A DNA stretch of 64,000 nt from an uncultured Vibrio sp. (GCF_963675395.1 NZ_OY776222.1:186001-250000); one strand, 5' to 3'; shown: positions 46,487-55,740, counted from the first letter of the stretch. The notes: generated from the sequence alone by a model not told the origin. Program-made: numbers and translations.

Positions 46487-46570
46487 GCCGAGATGGTGAA
46501 ATTGGTAGACACGCTAGCATGAGGTGCTAGTGCCTTTGGTGTGAGGGTTCGAGTCCCTCTCTCGGCACCA
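46487..46570 (+). tRNA. tRNA-Leu (anticodon GAG)
   Basis: This is an 84-nt type II tRNA. The acceptor arm GCCGAGA/TCTCGGC is followed by ACCA. The anticodon stem CTAGC/GCTAG encloses the loop ATGAGGT, giving anticodon GAG (reads CUC/CUU). A long variable arm and the T-loop GGTTCGAGTCC follow. CCA is encoded. It stands alone, just upstream of a hypothetical gene. Confidence 0.97.
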
Positions 46571-46603
46571 TCATCCTTCTTCTTTTGATTTCGTTTGAGT
46601 GTA

Positions 46604-47215
46604 ATGCAAAGTTCTAAGCAGGCAAGACCATCCGCAGATGCAAACCAACTTCTGAGCGAACTTGCTGTGCATGCTTTACTGCATCTACATTTTAAAATTC
46701 ATGCTTCGTCTCACCCTATCGCTTTAAAAGAACGTAATGACCTGCTGCAAAAATGGCTTAAACCAAAATTAAAAAGCAATCGCTACAAGCTGATTAAAAA
46801 GCCATTAAAGTCGTTGACTCAGCAAGCTAAGAGAGAGAACGGAAATCTAGAAGCGTTACTTGAACGCTGCGTGGGAGCAAACAAGCCAGGTAACCCACAG
46901 CCGCATTTAGACAGCTACCTACTGCTGATCAATGAGATCGAAAAGAAATTAGGCACCACGGTATTACTCTCTCGCCCGGAGGACGTCGATCTTTCGCATG
47001 ATCAACATGGATGCCTGCTATGCGTTCTATCTGAGAACCTAAACCAGCATTTCGACGATAATAATGCCCTAGTCAAGCCTATTTCGATGCTTTTCCGTGG
47101 CCCGATGAGCCAGCGCTCCCTATTCCTAGGCAGCATTTACGCCAACAACACGTTTAATTACGAAGTGCTGTATCAAGATGAACAGTTCGTGCGCATTACG
47201 CTCGAACTAGCATAA
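46604..47215 (+). CDS. Hypothetical protein, possibly DUF2913-like
   Basis: This is a 203-residue soluble protein. The N-terminal half is helical and basic (LLSELAVHALLHLHFK, then WLKPKLKSNRYKLIKKPLKSLTQQAKRENG). The C-terminal half has LFRGPMSQRSLFLGSIYANNTFNYEVLY. The run of helices with a WLxxxLKxxRxK pattern and a later GNLEALLE recalls the DUF2913 family of vibrios, but I am not certain. The ATG at 46604 was chosen over a TTG three codons upstream. The gene starts 34 bp after the tRNA. Confidence 0.6.
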   Translation: MQSSKQARPSADANQLLSELAVHALLHLHFKIHASSHPIALKERNDLLQKWLKPKLKSNRYKLIKKPLKSLTQQAKRENGNLEALLERCVGANKPGNPQPHLDSYLLLINEIEKKLGTTVLLSRPEDVDLSHDQHGCLLCVLSENLNQHFDDNNALVKPISMLFRGPMSQRSLFLGSIYANNTFNYEVLYQDEQFVRITLELA

Positions 47216-47217
47216 CT

Positions 47218-47233
47218 CGGTAACCTGTTACCG
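47218..47233. terminator. Hairpin between convergent genes
   Basis: CGGTAAC-CT-GTTACCG is a 7-bp inverted repeat with a very short spacer, between the hypothetical gene and lhgO. It could serve as a shared 3' hairpin; there is no long T-run. Confidence 0.4.
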
Positions 47234-47241
47234 ACTTCTTA

Positions 47242-48486
47242 TCAGTAACGCTCTTTGCCTATATCAACTTTCGCCTTTAGTTTTGCATCGATTTTATCGC
47301 AAATGTATTCTCCGATAGGTATCGCAGATGTTGCTGCTGGCGATGGCGCATTACAAACATGCAGGCTACGAGCAGTCTCTGCAAACAGGAAATCATGCAC
47401 TAATGTGCCATCTGACAACACAGCCTGAGCTCGAATGCCTGCTGGGTGAGGTTTAAGATCTTCCACTTGGATATTGGGGCAGTATTTGTTGACTAACTGC
47501 ACATAGCCGGACTTCCACCAGGAGTTCTTAAACTCTTCTAAACCCGTTTTCAGATGTTTTTTCGTCACTTTCCAAAACCCCGAGAAGCGTAGCATCCGCC
47601 ATGTATCTCGAAAGCTGAAGTTAAATTTGGCATAACCTTCCCGTTTCCAGCCTTGTACCGCATTTGGCCCCACAGTGACTGAGCCATCAATCATGCGAGT
47701 CAGGTGAACGCCTAAGAAAGGTAAGTCTGGATCAGGGATTGGGTAGATCAGATGGTTGACGATATTGTTGTGCTTACTGTCTAAACGGTAATATTCACCA
47801 CGATAGGGGATGATTTGAAAATCGGTCTTTATCCTCATCATCTTAGTCATACGATCAGCCATCAACCCACTGCAAGTCATCAGCATCTTGCAGTTGAGCT
47901 GCATCGACTGACCATCAGAAACACAAGTAAGCTGTACCTCCTGATCTTTTTCATCAATGGCGACCACTTGAGTACGTAAACTGACTTGCCCACCCAGCTT
48001 TTGGAACTCTCTAGCCATGTGTTCAGTCACTAGTCGGTAATCAACGATACTGGTGGTTTTGACGTAAATCGCACCCAATCCGGTGATGTTTGGCTCAGCG
48101 AGCTTTAACTGTGCTTGATCAAGTAGCTCAACGTCTATGCCATTGATCTGACAACGTTCGTAGAGGGCATTCATACGCTCTACTTCCTGTTCACTCGTTG
48201 CTACCAAAAGTTTGCCACAGTTCTCAACAGGAATGCCGTGCTCTACACAAAATGCAATGGTAGCCTCAACGCCTCGTTTACAAAATTCGGCTTTCAGGCT
48301 GCCCGGAGCATAGTAAACACCCGCGTGAATAACGCCACTGTTATGTCCTGTCTGATGCATCGCGTAACCAGACTCTTTTTCCACCAGCAAAATGGAACGA
48401 TCAGGATGACGCTGTTGCAGCTGCCAGGCGGTAGATACGCCAACGATACCACCGCCAACGACAATATAGTCATAAACCGATTTCAT
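47242..48486 (-). CDS. lhgO: L-2-hydroxyglutarate oxidase LhgO
   Basis: This is a 414-residue FAD-dependent oxidoreductase of the DAO family. The N-terminal Rossmann motif is VVGGGIVGVSTAWQLQQRHP, followed by the LhgO-type GHNSGVIHAGVYY near 47. Later blocks are IIPYRGEYYRLD near 225 and VGPNAVQGWKREGY near 273. The enzyme oxidises L-2-hydroxyglutarate to 2-oxoglutarate and passes electrons to the membrane quinone pool. GAGGTCGT precedes the ATG. It appears monocistronic here. Confidence 0.93.
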   Translation of the reverse strand: MKSVYDYIVVGGGIVGVSTAWQLQQRHPDRSILLVEKESGYAMHQTGHNSGVIHAGVYYAPGSLKAEFCKRGVEATIAFCVEHGIPVENCGKLLVATSEQEVERMNALYERCQINGIDVELLDQAQLKLAEPNITGLGAIYVKTTSIVDYRLVTEHMAREFQKLGGQVSLRTQVVAIDEKDQEVQLTCVSDGQSMQLNCKMLMTCSGLMADRMTKMMRIKTDFQIIPYRGEYYRLDSKHNNIVNHLIYPIPDPDLPFLGVHLTRMIDGSVTVGPNAVQGWKREGYAKFNFSFRDTWRMLRFSGFWKVTKKHLKTGLEEFKNSWWKSGYVQLVNKYCPNIQVEDLKPHPAGIRAQAVLSDGTLVHDFLFAETARSLHVCNAPSPAATSAIPIGEYICDKIDAKLKAKVDIGKERY

Positions 48487-48757
48487 ACGACCTCAAATAA
48501 AAACCCAGAGTTAAGACTGCTAGTACTCAAATTACAGCCACTGTAAACAATATTGACGGGGAATACCGCGCAGCGTGCCACACGAATCAACATTGGATTG
48601 CCCAACAAAAGAAAAACCAAGGAGAGACTCTGGATCTGGTCAAAGAATAGCGGTTTAACATAGGACAACTATTTACAATTGGGTTAATATACTAAGCGCT
48701 TAATTATTAAACTCAGGCAAAGGAATTGCCTAAGTGATAGCTCAATACGGAGCGCCT

Positions 48758-49993
48758 ATGGAAAGTCATTATTTAGATGTAAGAACACTTAACTTTATTG
48801 TTATTTTGTTTTCTTGTATCTGCTCTATCAGTCTCCTGTGTTACCAATACACACAGAATAAAATCAAAGGATTGAACACCTTTTCTATCTCTTTGTTGTT
48901 TATTGGTCTTGGGCCATTTTTACTCGGATTCCGAGGTTCCTCTCCTGACTGGCTCACCATTATCGTGGCCAATACCATTATTTTTATAGGCTTTTCCCTT
49001 ACGCTTTACAGCGTGAGTATTTTCCGTTCATTCCCACTTAAACTCGCCCATACCATGGCGGTCTTTATCCCCATATTTAGCAGTTCACTTTACTACTTCA
49101 CGTTTTACGTACCGTCGGTCAAGAGCCGTATTATCTATCTAAGTATTTATCTGTGTTTGGTGAATTTATGCAGTGGAATTGCAATGCTGAAAGGTAAGAA
49201 GAACGATCTAGACCTCCCAGTAAAAGTCATGGCTTATTCTTTCTTTTGTTATAGTGCGTTTATGGGAGCAAGAACGCTTTGGAGTCTCTTTGCACCAGAA
49301 ATAGCTAGCTTCATGAATGCAGGACTGATCCATCAACTTACTTTCTTATTTAGTATCTGTCTGATTGTTGGTTTGAGTTTTAATATCCTGTGGTTAATAA
49401 ACGCCCGCCTCGTTGCATCTATTAACGATCTCTCTCTGCGCGATGCATTAACTGGTCTTTATAATCGCAGGGCGTTGGAGGAAATCATTCCGGATCTCAT
49501 TTACGACGCCAGAAAACAAAACATCCCCGTCAGTATCGTGATGGCAGATACTGATCGATTTAAAGCAATTAACGACCAATATGGGCACAAGATGGGTGAT
49601 CAGGTTATGGAGAAGATAGCTACTATACTTAAAAATAACCTGCCTGAATCCGCATGTGTCGTCCGAGTGGGTGGCGATGAATTCGTGATGATTATTTTAG
49701 ATAAACTCGATCAAGCGGAACGTTTTTCAGAACACATCAGAACGGCAATAGAAAACGAAGCATCCCTTCAATCGTCTAAGATAAAAGTGACGATGAGTTT
49801 TGGCATCAGCGAATTAGCAAACGGTAACTCGATGGAGAATGCTTTGACTCAAGCAGATGTCGCGTTATACCACTCCAAACACTCTGGTCGTAATCGAGTA
49901 ACACGCTTTGATCAATATCGTAGTTTCTCAGAGCATACCGCTACTCAACCGACTAATGCTTATCCTGCTAAGATTCCTGAGGCCCAAGTTTAA
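48758..49993 (+). CDS. Membrane-bound diguanylate cyclase with multi-helix N-terminal sensor
   Basis: This is a 411-residue protein. The first ~220 residues contain about seven hydrophobic helices with short loops (FIVILFSCICSISLLC, then LTIIVANTIIFIGFSLTL) and no large periplasmic domain. The GGDEF domain (235-400) has LRDALTGLYNRRAL, ADTDRFKAINDQYGHKMGD and GGDEF. The I-site position reads PESA, so the inhibitory RxxD is absent. I chose the ATG at 48758, preceded by CGGAG. c-di-GMP synthesis is expected. Confidence 0.88.
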   Translation: MESHYLDVRTLNFIVILFSCICSISLLCYQYTQNKIKGLNTFSISLLFIGLGPFLLGFRGSSPDWLTIIVANTIIFIGFSLTLYSVSIFRSFPLKLAHTMAVFIPIFSSSLYYFTFYVPSVKSRIIYLSIYLCLVNLCSGIAMLKGKKNDLDLPVKVMAYSFFCYSAFMGARTLWSLFAPEIASFMNAGLIHQLTFLFSICLIVGLSFNILWLINARLVASINDLSLRDALTGLYNRRALEEIIPDLIYDARKQNIPVSIVMADTDRFKAINDQYGHKMGDQVMEKIATILKNNLPESACVVRVGGDEFVMIILDKLDQAERFSEHIRTAIENEASLQSSKIKVTMSFGISELANGNSMENALTQADVALYHSKHSGRNRVTRFDQYRSFSEHTATQPTNAYPAKIPEAQV

Positions 49994-50082
49994 AAGGCTA
50001 ACAAATAGGCTCGTGAGGATATGCTCCCAAATAAACATTCACCAGCCGTTGTTATCTTTATTAGGGTTGTAAACACAAGAAA

Positions 50083-50115
50083 GCCCCGCAGGAGCAGGGC
50101 TGTGTTTTAACGCAT
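50083..50115 (-). terminator. Terminator of phoX
   Basis: On the minus strand AGCCC...GGGGCT around a TGCTCCTGC loop is followed by TTCTTGTGTTT, just past the phoX stop. Confidence 0.7.
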
Positions 50116-50127
50116 GAAAGGCTGGAA

Positions 50128-52164
50128 TTATACTGCGATTTCACCACCATCTTCACGACGAATCACGACCGTTGAAGCGCGAGGACGAACGGTTGTACCA
50201 GCAGGTGTTTCTTCAGCCGCATTATCGCTGTATGGCCAGTTACCTGGGTGCTGGATGTTTACAAACAATGATTTGTAATCCGGGCTAATAGTAAAGCCTG
50301 TCACTTCACAGCCGTTTGGACCAACAAAGAAACGTTTCAGTTCTGCTTGGTTCTCTGCACCAATCGTCGCAGGATCGCCATTATCATCGGTCAGTTTCGA
50401 TGGTACGACTGCCAGCATTTGGTCGTTGGTGTATGAAGTCACTTCATCCGCACCGTTGTCAGTTTGGATCCAAAGGATACCACGACCGTCGAATGCCAAA
50501 CCGTCTGGGCTTGCGAACTGGTTTAACTCAGTTAGGCTTGAGCGGTTAGTGTCAGCATCACCGTTTGCTGGTGAGCCAAATACGAAGATATCCCAGCTAA
50601 ACTCGGTAGCTGAATCACCTTCATCCCAACGAATAACGTGACCAAATTTATTGTTTAAACGTGGGTTTGCCGCGTTAGTATCTTCTGTACGACGAGTATT
50701 GTTGGTCAGTGTCAGATAAACAGTGCCAGTGAATGGGTCTACAGTACACCACTCTGGGCGGTCCATCGGCGTTGCGCCAACTAGGTCAGCAGCACCCGCT
50801 GTGTTCAGAATGATCTCTGCTAATGAGTCAAAGTGGTCCGCCAGCGTGCCGCCAGTAGTGGTGATGCTATCTAGCGTCAGTGGTAACCATGTACCGGTGC
50901 TGTCTTCATTGAACAGCGCAACATAAAGTGTACCTTCGTCCATGTACTTATCACCCGTTGCCAGGCGATTTGCTGGATTTGCATCAGCCGGATCCCAAGC
51001 AGCAGCAGACTCAAACTTGTAGAGGTATTCAAAGCGAGAGTCGTGACCAGAGTAGAATACTACTGGCTTACCTTCTTCCAGCTTACCGAATGTACAGCCT
51101 TCATGACGGAAACGACCTAGTGCAGTACGCTTTTTCGCACGTGAGTTTTGCGTGTATGGGTCGATTTCAACAATATAGCCATGGCCATTAGCTTCGTTGC
51201 GGTAATCGTCTGTTGAGCTAGCGCCTGTTGGAGCCAGATTAAATCGAGTGAACTCATCCAAACGCTCTTCCGCGTTACCAGCTAGGGTCTCCCATAAGTA
51301 ACGAGTGCTTCCTGATTCAATACCAATACGATTTTGCTCTTCAGTACGCTCACCTGCATTAACAAAGTAACCAGGCCAGTTCTCTTCACAGGTTAAGTAA
51401 GTGCCCCAAGGTGTGTAACCATTACCGCAGTTATTCAGTGTACCACGCGCTTGGCTGCCATCTGGTGAAAAGCGTGTTACCGTCAATTCAGTGTGCGCAA
51501 CTGGGCCTGATAGATCCATCACAGTCGCACCGGTGTAACGACGGTTTAATGGATCAGTATCGACCAATTTCCACATGTTATCTTCAAGTTGGATACGTAC
51601 AACCGATACACCGTGAGCGTTAATTTCTTTACGAACTTCGTCAACGATGGTGCGAACATTGTTCTCAACCGTTGGACCATTTGGATGCAGTGCTGCAGTA
51701 TCAATGTATTCATGGTTGATGCACAGCAAGCCATCTGTCGTGCTGTCATTCAACGGGAAAAAATGCATCCCATCGTGGTGCATGCCTAATGCGTTAAGCT
51801 GATCAGTACCCGTGTTTGAACCGTCATTTTGCCATGCGTTACCCTGAGCATTTAGAGGTGTGCCCCACGGTACCAATACCTGAGCTGTGTAACCAGATGG
51901 AATCGAGACAGCGTCAGTTAACGAACCAGCGATAGACTCAAAATTAAGTACTGCATTTGATGCACCAGACGCAGCACTTGCCGAAGTGCCTGAGCTTGAA
52001 GAGTTACACCCAGCCAAGCCAAAAGCACCAAACGCAGTCATTGCACTGATGCCCAATCCGCCTTTCAAAATACTACGACGTGATAGACTCGCTTCTAGTA
52101 CTTCTTCAAATGGTTTGTTATTGCTGTGGTTATAACGCGTTGCGTCGAAGGTTTCCTTACTCAT
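50128..52164 (-). CDS. phoX: PhoX-family alkaline phosphatase (DUF839), Tat-exported
   Basis: This is a 678-residue protein. The N-terminal twin-arginine motif SRRSILKG near 29 is followed by a hydrophobic stretch ending FGLAGC, so it is Tat-dependent and possibly lipid-anchored. The mature DUF839 region has LNALGMHHDGMHFF near 123, NHEYIDT near 148, LTCEENWPGYF near 254, FRHEGCTFG near 350 and DRPEWCTVDPFTGTVYLTLTNN near 470. PhoX enzymes release phosphate from phosphomonoesters using calcium and iron. There is no clear Pho box in the 300 bp upstream by eye. Confidence 0.9.
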   Translation of the reverse strand: MSKETFDATRYNHSNNKPFEEVLEASLSRRSILKGGLGISAMTAFGAFGLAGCNSSSSGTSASAASGASNAVLNFESIAGSLTDAVSIPSGYTAQVLVPWGTPLNAQGNAWQNDGSNTGTDQLNALGMHHDGMHFFPLNDSTTDGLLCINHEYIDTAALHPNGPTVENNVRTIVDEVRKEINAHGVSVVRIQLEDNMWKLVDTDPLNRRYTGATVMDLSGPVAHTELTVTRFSPDGSQARGTLNNCGNGYTPWGTYLTCEENWPGYFVNAGERTEEQNRIGIESGSTRYLWETLAGNAEERLDEFTRFNLAPTGASSTDDYRNEANGHGYIVEIDPYTQNSRAKKRTALGRFRHEGCTFGKLEEGKPVVFYSGHDSRFEYLYKFESAAAWDPADANPANRLATGDKYMDEGTLYVALFNEDSTGTWLPLTLDSITTTGGTLADHFDSLAEIILNTAGAADLVGATPMDRPEWCTVDPFTGTVYLTLTNNTRRTEDTNAANPRLNNKFGHVIRWDEGDSATEFSWDIFVFGSPANGDADTNRSSLTELNQFASPDGLAFDGRGILWIQTDNGADEVTSYTNDQMLAVVPSKLTDDNGDPATIGAENQAELKRFFVGPNGCEVTGFTISPDYKSLFVNIQHPGNWPYSDNAAEETPAGTTVRPRASTVVIRREDGGEIAV

Positions 52165-52464
52165 GGTCTCACTTTCCCAATGTTTGATGTAATTTTAAAT
52201 TAGAGTTTTATAAGTAGTTGAACGAAGGGAAGTTTGGAGAAAAATTATGACAACAATAATTAAGATAAATGAAGGTTATGTTGCTAAATAATTTCTTAAC
52301 AGCATCAATCAGGGGTGGGTTGGACGTCATATCAACGCGGCGATAGCTAAACGTAGTTCGAACAAAGAACAACCAAACATGTCGACTTGTTAGAATTTTA
52401 CTTGGGATATAGGTTTATAGAAGGTATAAAGTGTGCGTACTAAGATCATCCACGAGAGATAGTT
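52165..52464. other. Intergenic region upstream of phoX and yggL
   Basis: This 300-bp divergent promoter region is AT-rich near phoX. I see no clear Pho box, ORF or strong hairpin. Confidence 0.4.
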
Positions 52465-52803
52465 ATGAAATTAGAAAGAATCGATAACAAAAGCCGTCGT
52501 ATCCGTAAGAAACTGTTCTTAGGTGAATTCGCTATCCTGGGGTTCGAAATCAGCTGTGAAACAGACATCAATGACTTCGACCGCTATGAAGTATTCGTTG
52601 ATGACTTTGTCGACTACATCGCCGGTTTAGGCCTGTGCTTTGGCGGCGGTGGTCTGGAGCTATTTGAAGGCTTCTTATGCTCAACTGACCGTTACGGCAA
52701 CGCGACTGAGGAGCAAAAAGCACAAGTATTAGCTTGGCTGGAAGCACGCCCTGAAGTAAAAAGTGCACAAGTTGGCGAGTTAGTTGATGCAAATTACTTG
52801 TAA
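52465..52803 (+). CDS. yggL: YggL family (DUF469) ribosome-associated protein
   Basis: This is a 112-residue small protein. It opens with the basic KLERIDNKSRRIRKKLFLGEFAILGFEIS, then DDFVDYIAGLGLCFGGGGLELFEGF near 50 and WLEARPEVKSAQVGELVDA at the end. These are YggL hallmarks; E. coli YggL associates with the 50S subunit. CACGAGAG precedes the ATG and a strong terminator follows. Confidence 0.9.
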   Translation: MKLERIDNKSRRIRKKLFLGEFAILGFEISCETDINDFDRYEVFVDDFVDYIAGLGLCFGGGGLELFEGFLCSTDRYGNATEEQKAQVLAWLEARPEVKSAQVGELVDANYL

Positions 52804-52840
52804 TTTCGAACAGCACAACTGAGCTAGGAAAATACACATA

Positions 52841-52867
52841 GGCTGATCTTCGGATCGGCTTTTTTTA
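52841..52867 (+). terminator. Rho-independent terminator after yggL
   Basis: GGCTGATC-TTCG-GATCGGCT, with a UUCG-type tetraloop, is followed by seven T residues. Confidence 0.9.
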
Positions 52868-52970
52868 CATTTTGTCTGCGAGGAAAGTTATTCTGAAGGG
52901 TATTTTGGAGCTGGCAATTGCCGGGAAATTTGTAATCCACTGCCAGCCCATTGACGTCGAAAGTAGTTAA

Positions 52971-53057
52971 CTATGATTTTTTAGCTGTCTCATCTTTCGT
53001 ATCTTTCCAATATTGAATACGAACACGATGTAACTGAGCTCTTCTCATCTTTTTCAT
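52971..53057 (-). CDS. Small basic peptide, 28 aa
   Basis: The ORF MKKMRRAQLHRVRIQYWKD... ends KKS. Ten of its 28 residues are Lys or Arg. GGGAG stands 7 nt before the ATG within a GAGGGAGATTACT leader, a very good ribosome site for such a short frame. No homologue is known to me. It is convergent with yggL and lies beyond its terminator. The ribosome site is the main evidence; conservation would be needed to confirm it. Confidence 0.5.
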   Translation of the reverse strand: MKKMRRAQLHRVRIQYWKDTKDETAKKS

Positions 53058-53549
53058 AGTAATCTCCCTCATAATGTAAGTAACGCTCTCACTGAGCTTA
53101 TTGTCTAAGGTTTGCAATTCCCTTAAATCTATATAGGAATCAACTAATTAACCGTGACCAGATTCACAACATAATGACAATAAAGGTTTGTTTGCTGTCT
53201 ATATTGTCTGAACAAACCAACTATTATCTTCGTTACACGGTCAACCTACTCACCAGATATGACAGAAAAATGGCAATCAAGTTCCCAGCTTTCACTGTCA
53301 CCAAATCTTAATAAGACTTTTCGAGGTGGAACATAATCAATTACCATACTCTTAACGAAAAAGTCTAGTCCCTAATTAGAAAAACCAGCTATAAAACAAG
53401 ATCCTCTATTTAATTCGTATCATGCTTCTCAAGAACATTACGCAGCAGAGTATTTTTAACACCTAAGTTATATAGATCGATTTGTGATCGTGAGCAAATC
53501 TGTAAGTTCATCTAGAATACCCACAATTAAGACATTTGCTATAACATTT
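53058..53549. other. AT-rich region between small ORF and csrB
   Basis: No ORF of quality was found. An 8-bp inverted repeat GGTTTGTT (53185-53192) / AACAAACC (53211-53218) with an 18-nt loop is the only structure I see. Confidence 0.4.
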
Positions 53550-53567
53550 GTGAGAGATCTCTTACAT
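53550..53567. promoter_or_regulatory. VarA/GacA/UvrY-type upstream activating site of csrB
   Basis: TGTGAGAGATCTCTTACA is an 18-bp near-palindrome that fits the TGTAAG-N6-CTTACA box of GacA-type response regulators. It is centred about 170 bp upstream of the predicted csrB start, the distance typical for this family of RNAs. Confidence 0.75.
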
Positions 53568-53692
53568 AGCATGTGAGTAAATTGACCAATCCGCGCTAAG
53601 ACTAAAACCAGAAACCAACCCTAAATATATGTTTTTACTAAATAATGATTTTAACCATGCAATCGATTTCAAAAATAATTTCAAATAGCGGA

Positions 53693-53721
53693 TTGAGTCA
53701 GAACCACAAAACATGAATACT
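53693..53721 (+). promoter_or_regulatory. Predicted csrB promoter
   Basis: -35 TTGAGT (53693-53698) and -10 AATACT (53716-53721) are separated by exactly 17 bp. They place the start at G53728, where the RNA would begin GTCGACAGG as E. coli CsrB does. Confidence 0.65.
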
Positions 53722-53727
53722 GAGTGT

Positions 53728-54016
53728 GTCGACAGGATGTTGGCAGGAACAGGAAAAAGCCTAACGGACTAGGTATCTTCAGGACGAAGATTTGATAACT
53801 TAGGATGAGTTGTCAGCAAGGATGTCGTTAAGCTCTAGGATAGAGCTCGCCCGTCAGGATGATAGGCAAGAATGGACACCGCTAGGAAGGCGATGAACAG
53901 GGAACTCGGTTAAAGGATTTAGCCATAATCAAGGATAGATGCAGGGAGCACCTATTTAGTAGCCGGATTGCTGCGAAAAAGAATAAGCCCCGTCTGGGTA
54001 ACCAGGCGGGGTTTTA
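53728..54016 (+). ncRNA. csrB: CsrB-family regulatory RNA
   Basis: This ~289-nt RNA binds and titrates the translational regulator CsrA. It contains 16 GGA words, most in the CsrA-favoured forms AGGA and AAGGA and many set in small hairpin loops. It starts GTCGACAGGATG and ends with a strong terminator (CCCCGTCTGG/CCAGGCGGGG, loop GTAA, then TTTTATT). A well-placed promoter and a GacA-type box lie upstream. Vibrios usually carry several Csr RNAs (CsrB1-3 or B-D); which one this is cannot be said. Ends are predicted by eye. Confidence 0.9.
53988..54016 (+). terminator. Intrinsic terminator of csrB
   Basis: CCCCGTCTGG-GTAA-CCAGGCGGGG (one G-U pair) is followed by TTTTATT. Confidence 0.92.
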
Positions 54017-54293
54017 TTATTTCTACTGCTTAGTATTTTCCCTCTCGGCAGGAAATCACGCATTATAATTTGCTCGAATTCGATAAAAAATATTTGTCGT
54101 CACGACGAGTTTTTTTCGTTTTCATCTGCCAGCGAAAATAACTAATGTGCTCACCCTCAACGATGTGGTTGTCCAACCACCATTCTAACTCGTTGAAGTA
54201 TGTAGGTTATGTCATATCAATATCATCAGCCTACTGCATTCTATACTCTATACTTATATTTTTAATCTGGTACTGACTTACAAAGGAACAGCC

Positions 54294-55199
54294 ATGCGTA
54301 TTGCTATTCTCTCTCGTAATGAGAATTTATATTCAACCATGCGCCTAAAGCAAGCAGGTGAAGAGCGTGGACATCAAATTGATGTTATCGACACTCTGCA
54401 CTGCTACATGGACATTACGAGTAACAACCCTAAGATTCGTTACATGGGTGAAGAATTGCCACAATACGACGCGGTTATCCCACGTATCGGCGCTTCAGTC
54501 ACTTTCTACGGCACAGCCGTCGTGCGCCAATTTGAAATGATGGGTACATTTTGTGTCAATGAGTCGGTAGCGATCAGCCGTTCGCGCGACAAACTGCGTT
54601 CTTTGCAGCTTTTATCTCGTAAAGGCATTGGCTTACCACGCACCGGCTTTGCTCACCACCCAGACAACATTCAGGATGTGATCAAAAACGTTGGCGGTGC
54701 GCCTCTGGTCATTAAGCTACTTGAAGGTACTCAAGGTATTGGTGTTGTTCTTGCCGAAACCAATAAAGCAGCAGAAAGTGTGATTGAAGCCTTTATGGGC
54801 TTAAAAGCGAACATCATGGTTCAAGAGTTCATTGAAGAAGCAAAAGGGGCAGATATTCGCTGTTTCGTTGTTGGTAACAAAGTGATTGCAGCCATGAAGC
54901 GTCAGGCAAAAGAAGGCGAGTTCCGTTCGAATCTTCACCGCGGTGGTTCTGCGCAACTTGTCAGGTTGAGCAAAGAAGAACGTGCAACAGCGGTTAATGC
55001 AGCAAGAGTGATGGGCTTAAACCTATGTGGTGTAGATATCTTGCAATCAAAAAACGGTCCGGTGGTAATGGAAGTAAACTCCTCGCCGGGTCTTGAAGGT
55101 ATCGAGTTGGCTACAAATAAAAACGTAGCAGGGATGATTTTCGACTTTATCGAAAAAAACGCAAAACCCAATTCAAACCGTACTCGCGGTAAAGGTTGA
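54294..55199 (+). CDS. rimK: Ribosomal protein S6 glutamate ligase RimK
   Basis: This is a 301-residue ATP-grasp ligase that adds glutamates to the C-terminus of ribosomal protein S6. It starts [18 protein letters not shown]. It shows the N-terminal domain, then the ATP-grasp core ([20 protein letters not shown] near 140, [19 protein letters not shown] near 182, [13 protein letters not shown] near 210) and [25 protein letters not shown] near 250 with the metal ligands. A RimB-like protease gene follows, so the two probably act together as in Pseudomonas RimABK. Confidence 0.95.
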   Translation: MRIAILSRNENLYSTMRLKQAGEERGHQIDVIDTLHCYMDITSNNPKIRYMGEELPQYDAVIPRIGASVTFYGTAVVRQFEMMGTFCVNESVAISRSRDKLRSLQLLSRKGIGLPRTGFAHHPDNIQDVIKNVGGAPLVIKLLEGTQGIGVVLAETNKAAESVIEAFMGLKANIMVQEFIEEAKGADIRCFVVGNKVIAAMKRQAKEGEFRSNLHRGGSAQLVRLSKEERATAVNAARVMGLNLCGVDILQSKNGPVVMEVNSSPGLEGIELATNKNVAGMIFDFIEKNAKPNSNRTRGKG

Positions 55200-55266
55200 T
55201 AACTATCCAAACAGCGTAAGAGAGGTGCCATAACCTCTCTTTGCTATCCGTCGCTAGGATGACACT

Positions 55267-55695
55267 ATGAATCAGAAAATTGTCATTGGGAATGCCGAAG
55301 CAATCTGCTTACCAGAGTTAGGAATTCCCCACCTTGAAGCTCGTATTGACACTGGTGCGCAAACCTCTTCACTCCACGTCGATAATATAGAGTGTTTTGA
55401 GAAAAACGGCCGTTCATACGTCGAGTTCGATCTTCACCCGGATGTTTATCACTTAGAACAGGTTGTTCGCTGTACAGCCCCACTTAAAGCGAACCGTAAA
55501 GTGAAATCCTCAAACGGGACTTTCGAGCACCGCTGCGTGATCACCACAATGCTGCGCATGAAAGACCAACAGTGGCCAATCGACATTACGTTAACCAACC
55601 GTGAAAATATGACTTACATGATGCTGCTAGGCCGCCAGGCAATGGCAGACAAAGTGTTGGTTGATCCGAGCCAGTCCCACTTGCTGGCTCCATAA
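55267..55695 (+). CDS. RimB-like retropepsin-fold protease (Zn_protease / DUF-type partner of RimK)
   Basis: This is a 142-residue protein. The aspartic-protease-like motif ARIDTGAQTSSLH (near residue 26) carries the DTG active triad of retropepsin-like enzymes. The family was originally described as ATP-dependent zinc proteases, and RimB of Pseudomonas belongs to it. A hydrophobic MMLLGRQAMADKVLVDPS ends the fold. It starts 67 bp after rimK on the same strand. By analogy it may trim the poly-glutamate tails made by RimK on S6. Confidence 0.82.
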   Translation: MNQKIVIGNAEAICLPELGIPHLEARIDTGAQTSSLHVDNIECFEKNGRSYVEFDLHPDVYHLEQVVRCTAPLKANRKVKSSNGTFEHRCVITTMLRMKDQQWPIDITLTNRENMTYMMLLGRQAMADKVLVDPSQSHLLAP

Positions 55696-55740
55696 CCACA
55701 ATCGTATTAGGTGAGTGATGCTAAACAAGTGTCACTCATC

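Noticed and set aside
52165..52464. Pho box upstream of phoX
   Set aside because: I could not find a pair of CTGTCAT-like repeats with the right spacing.
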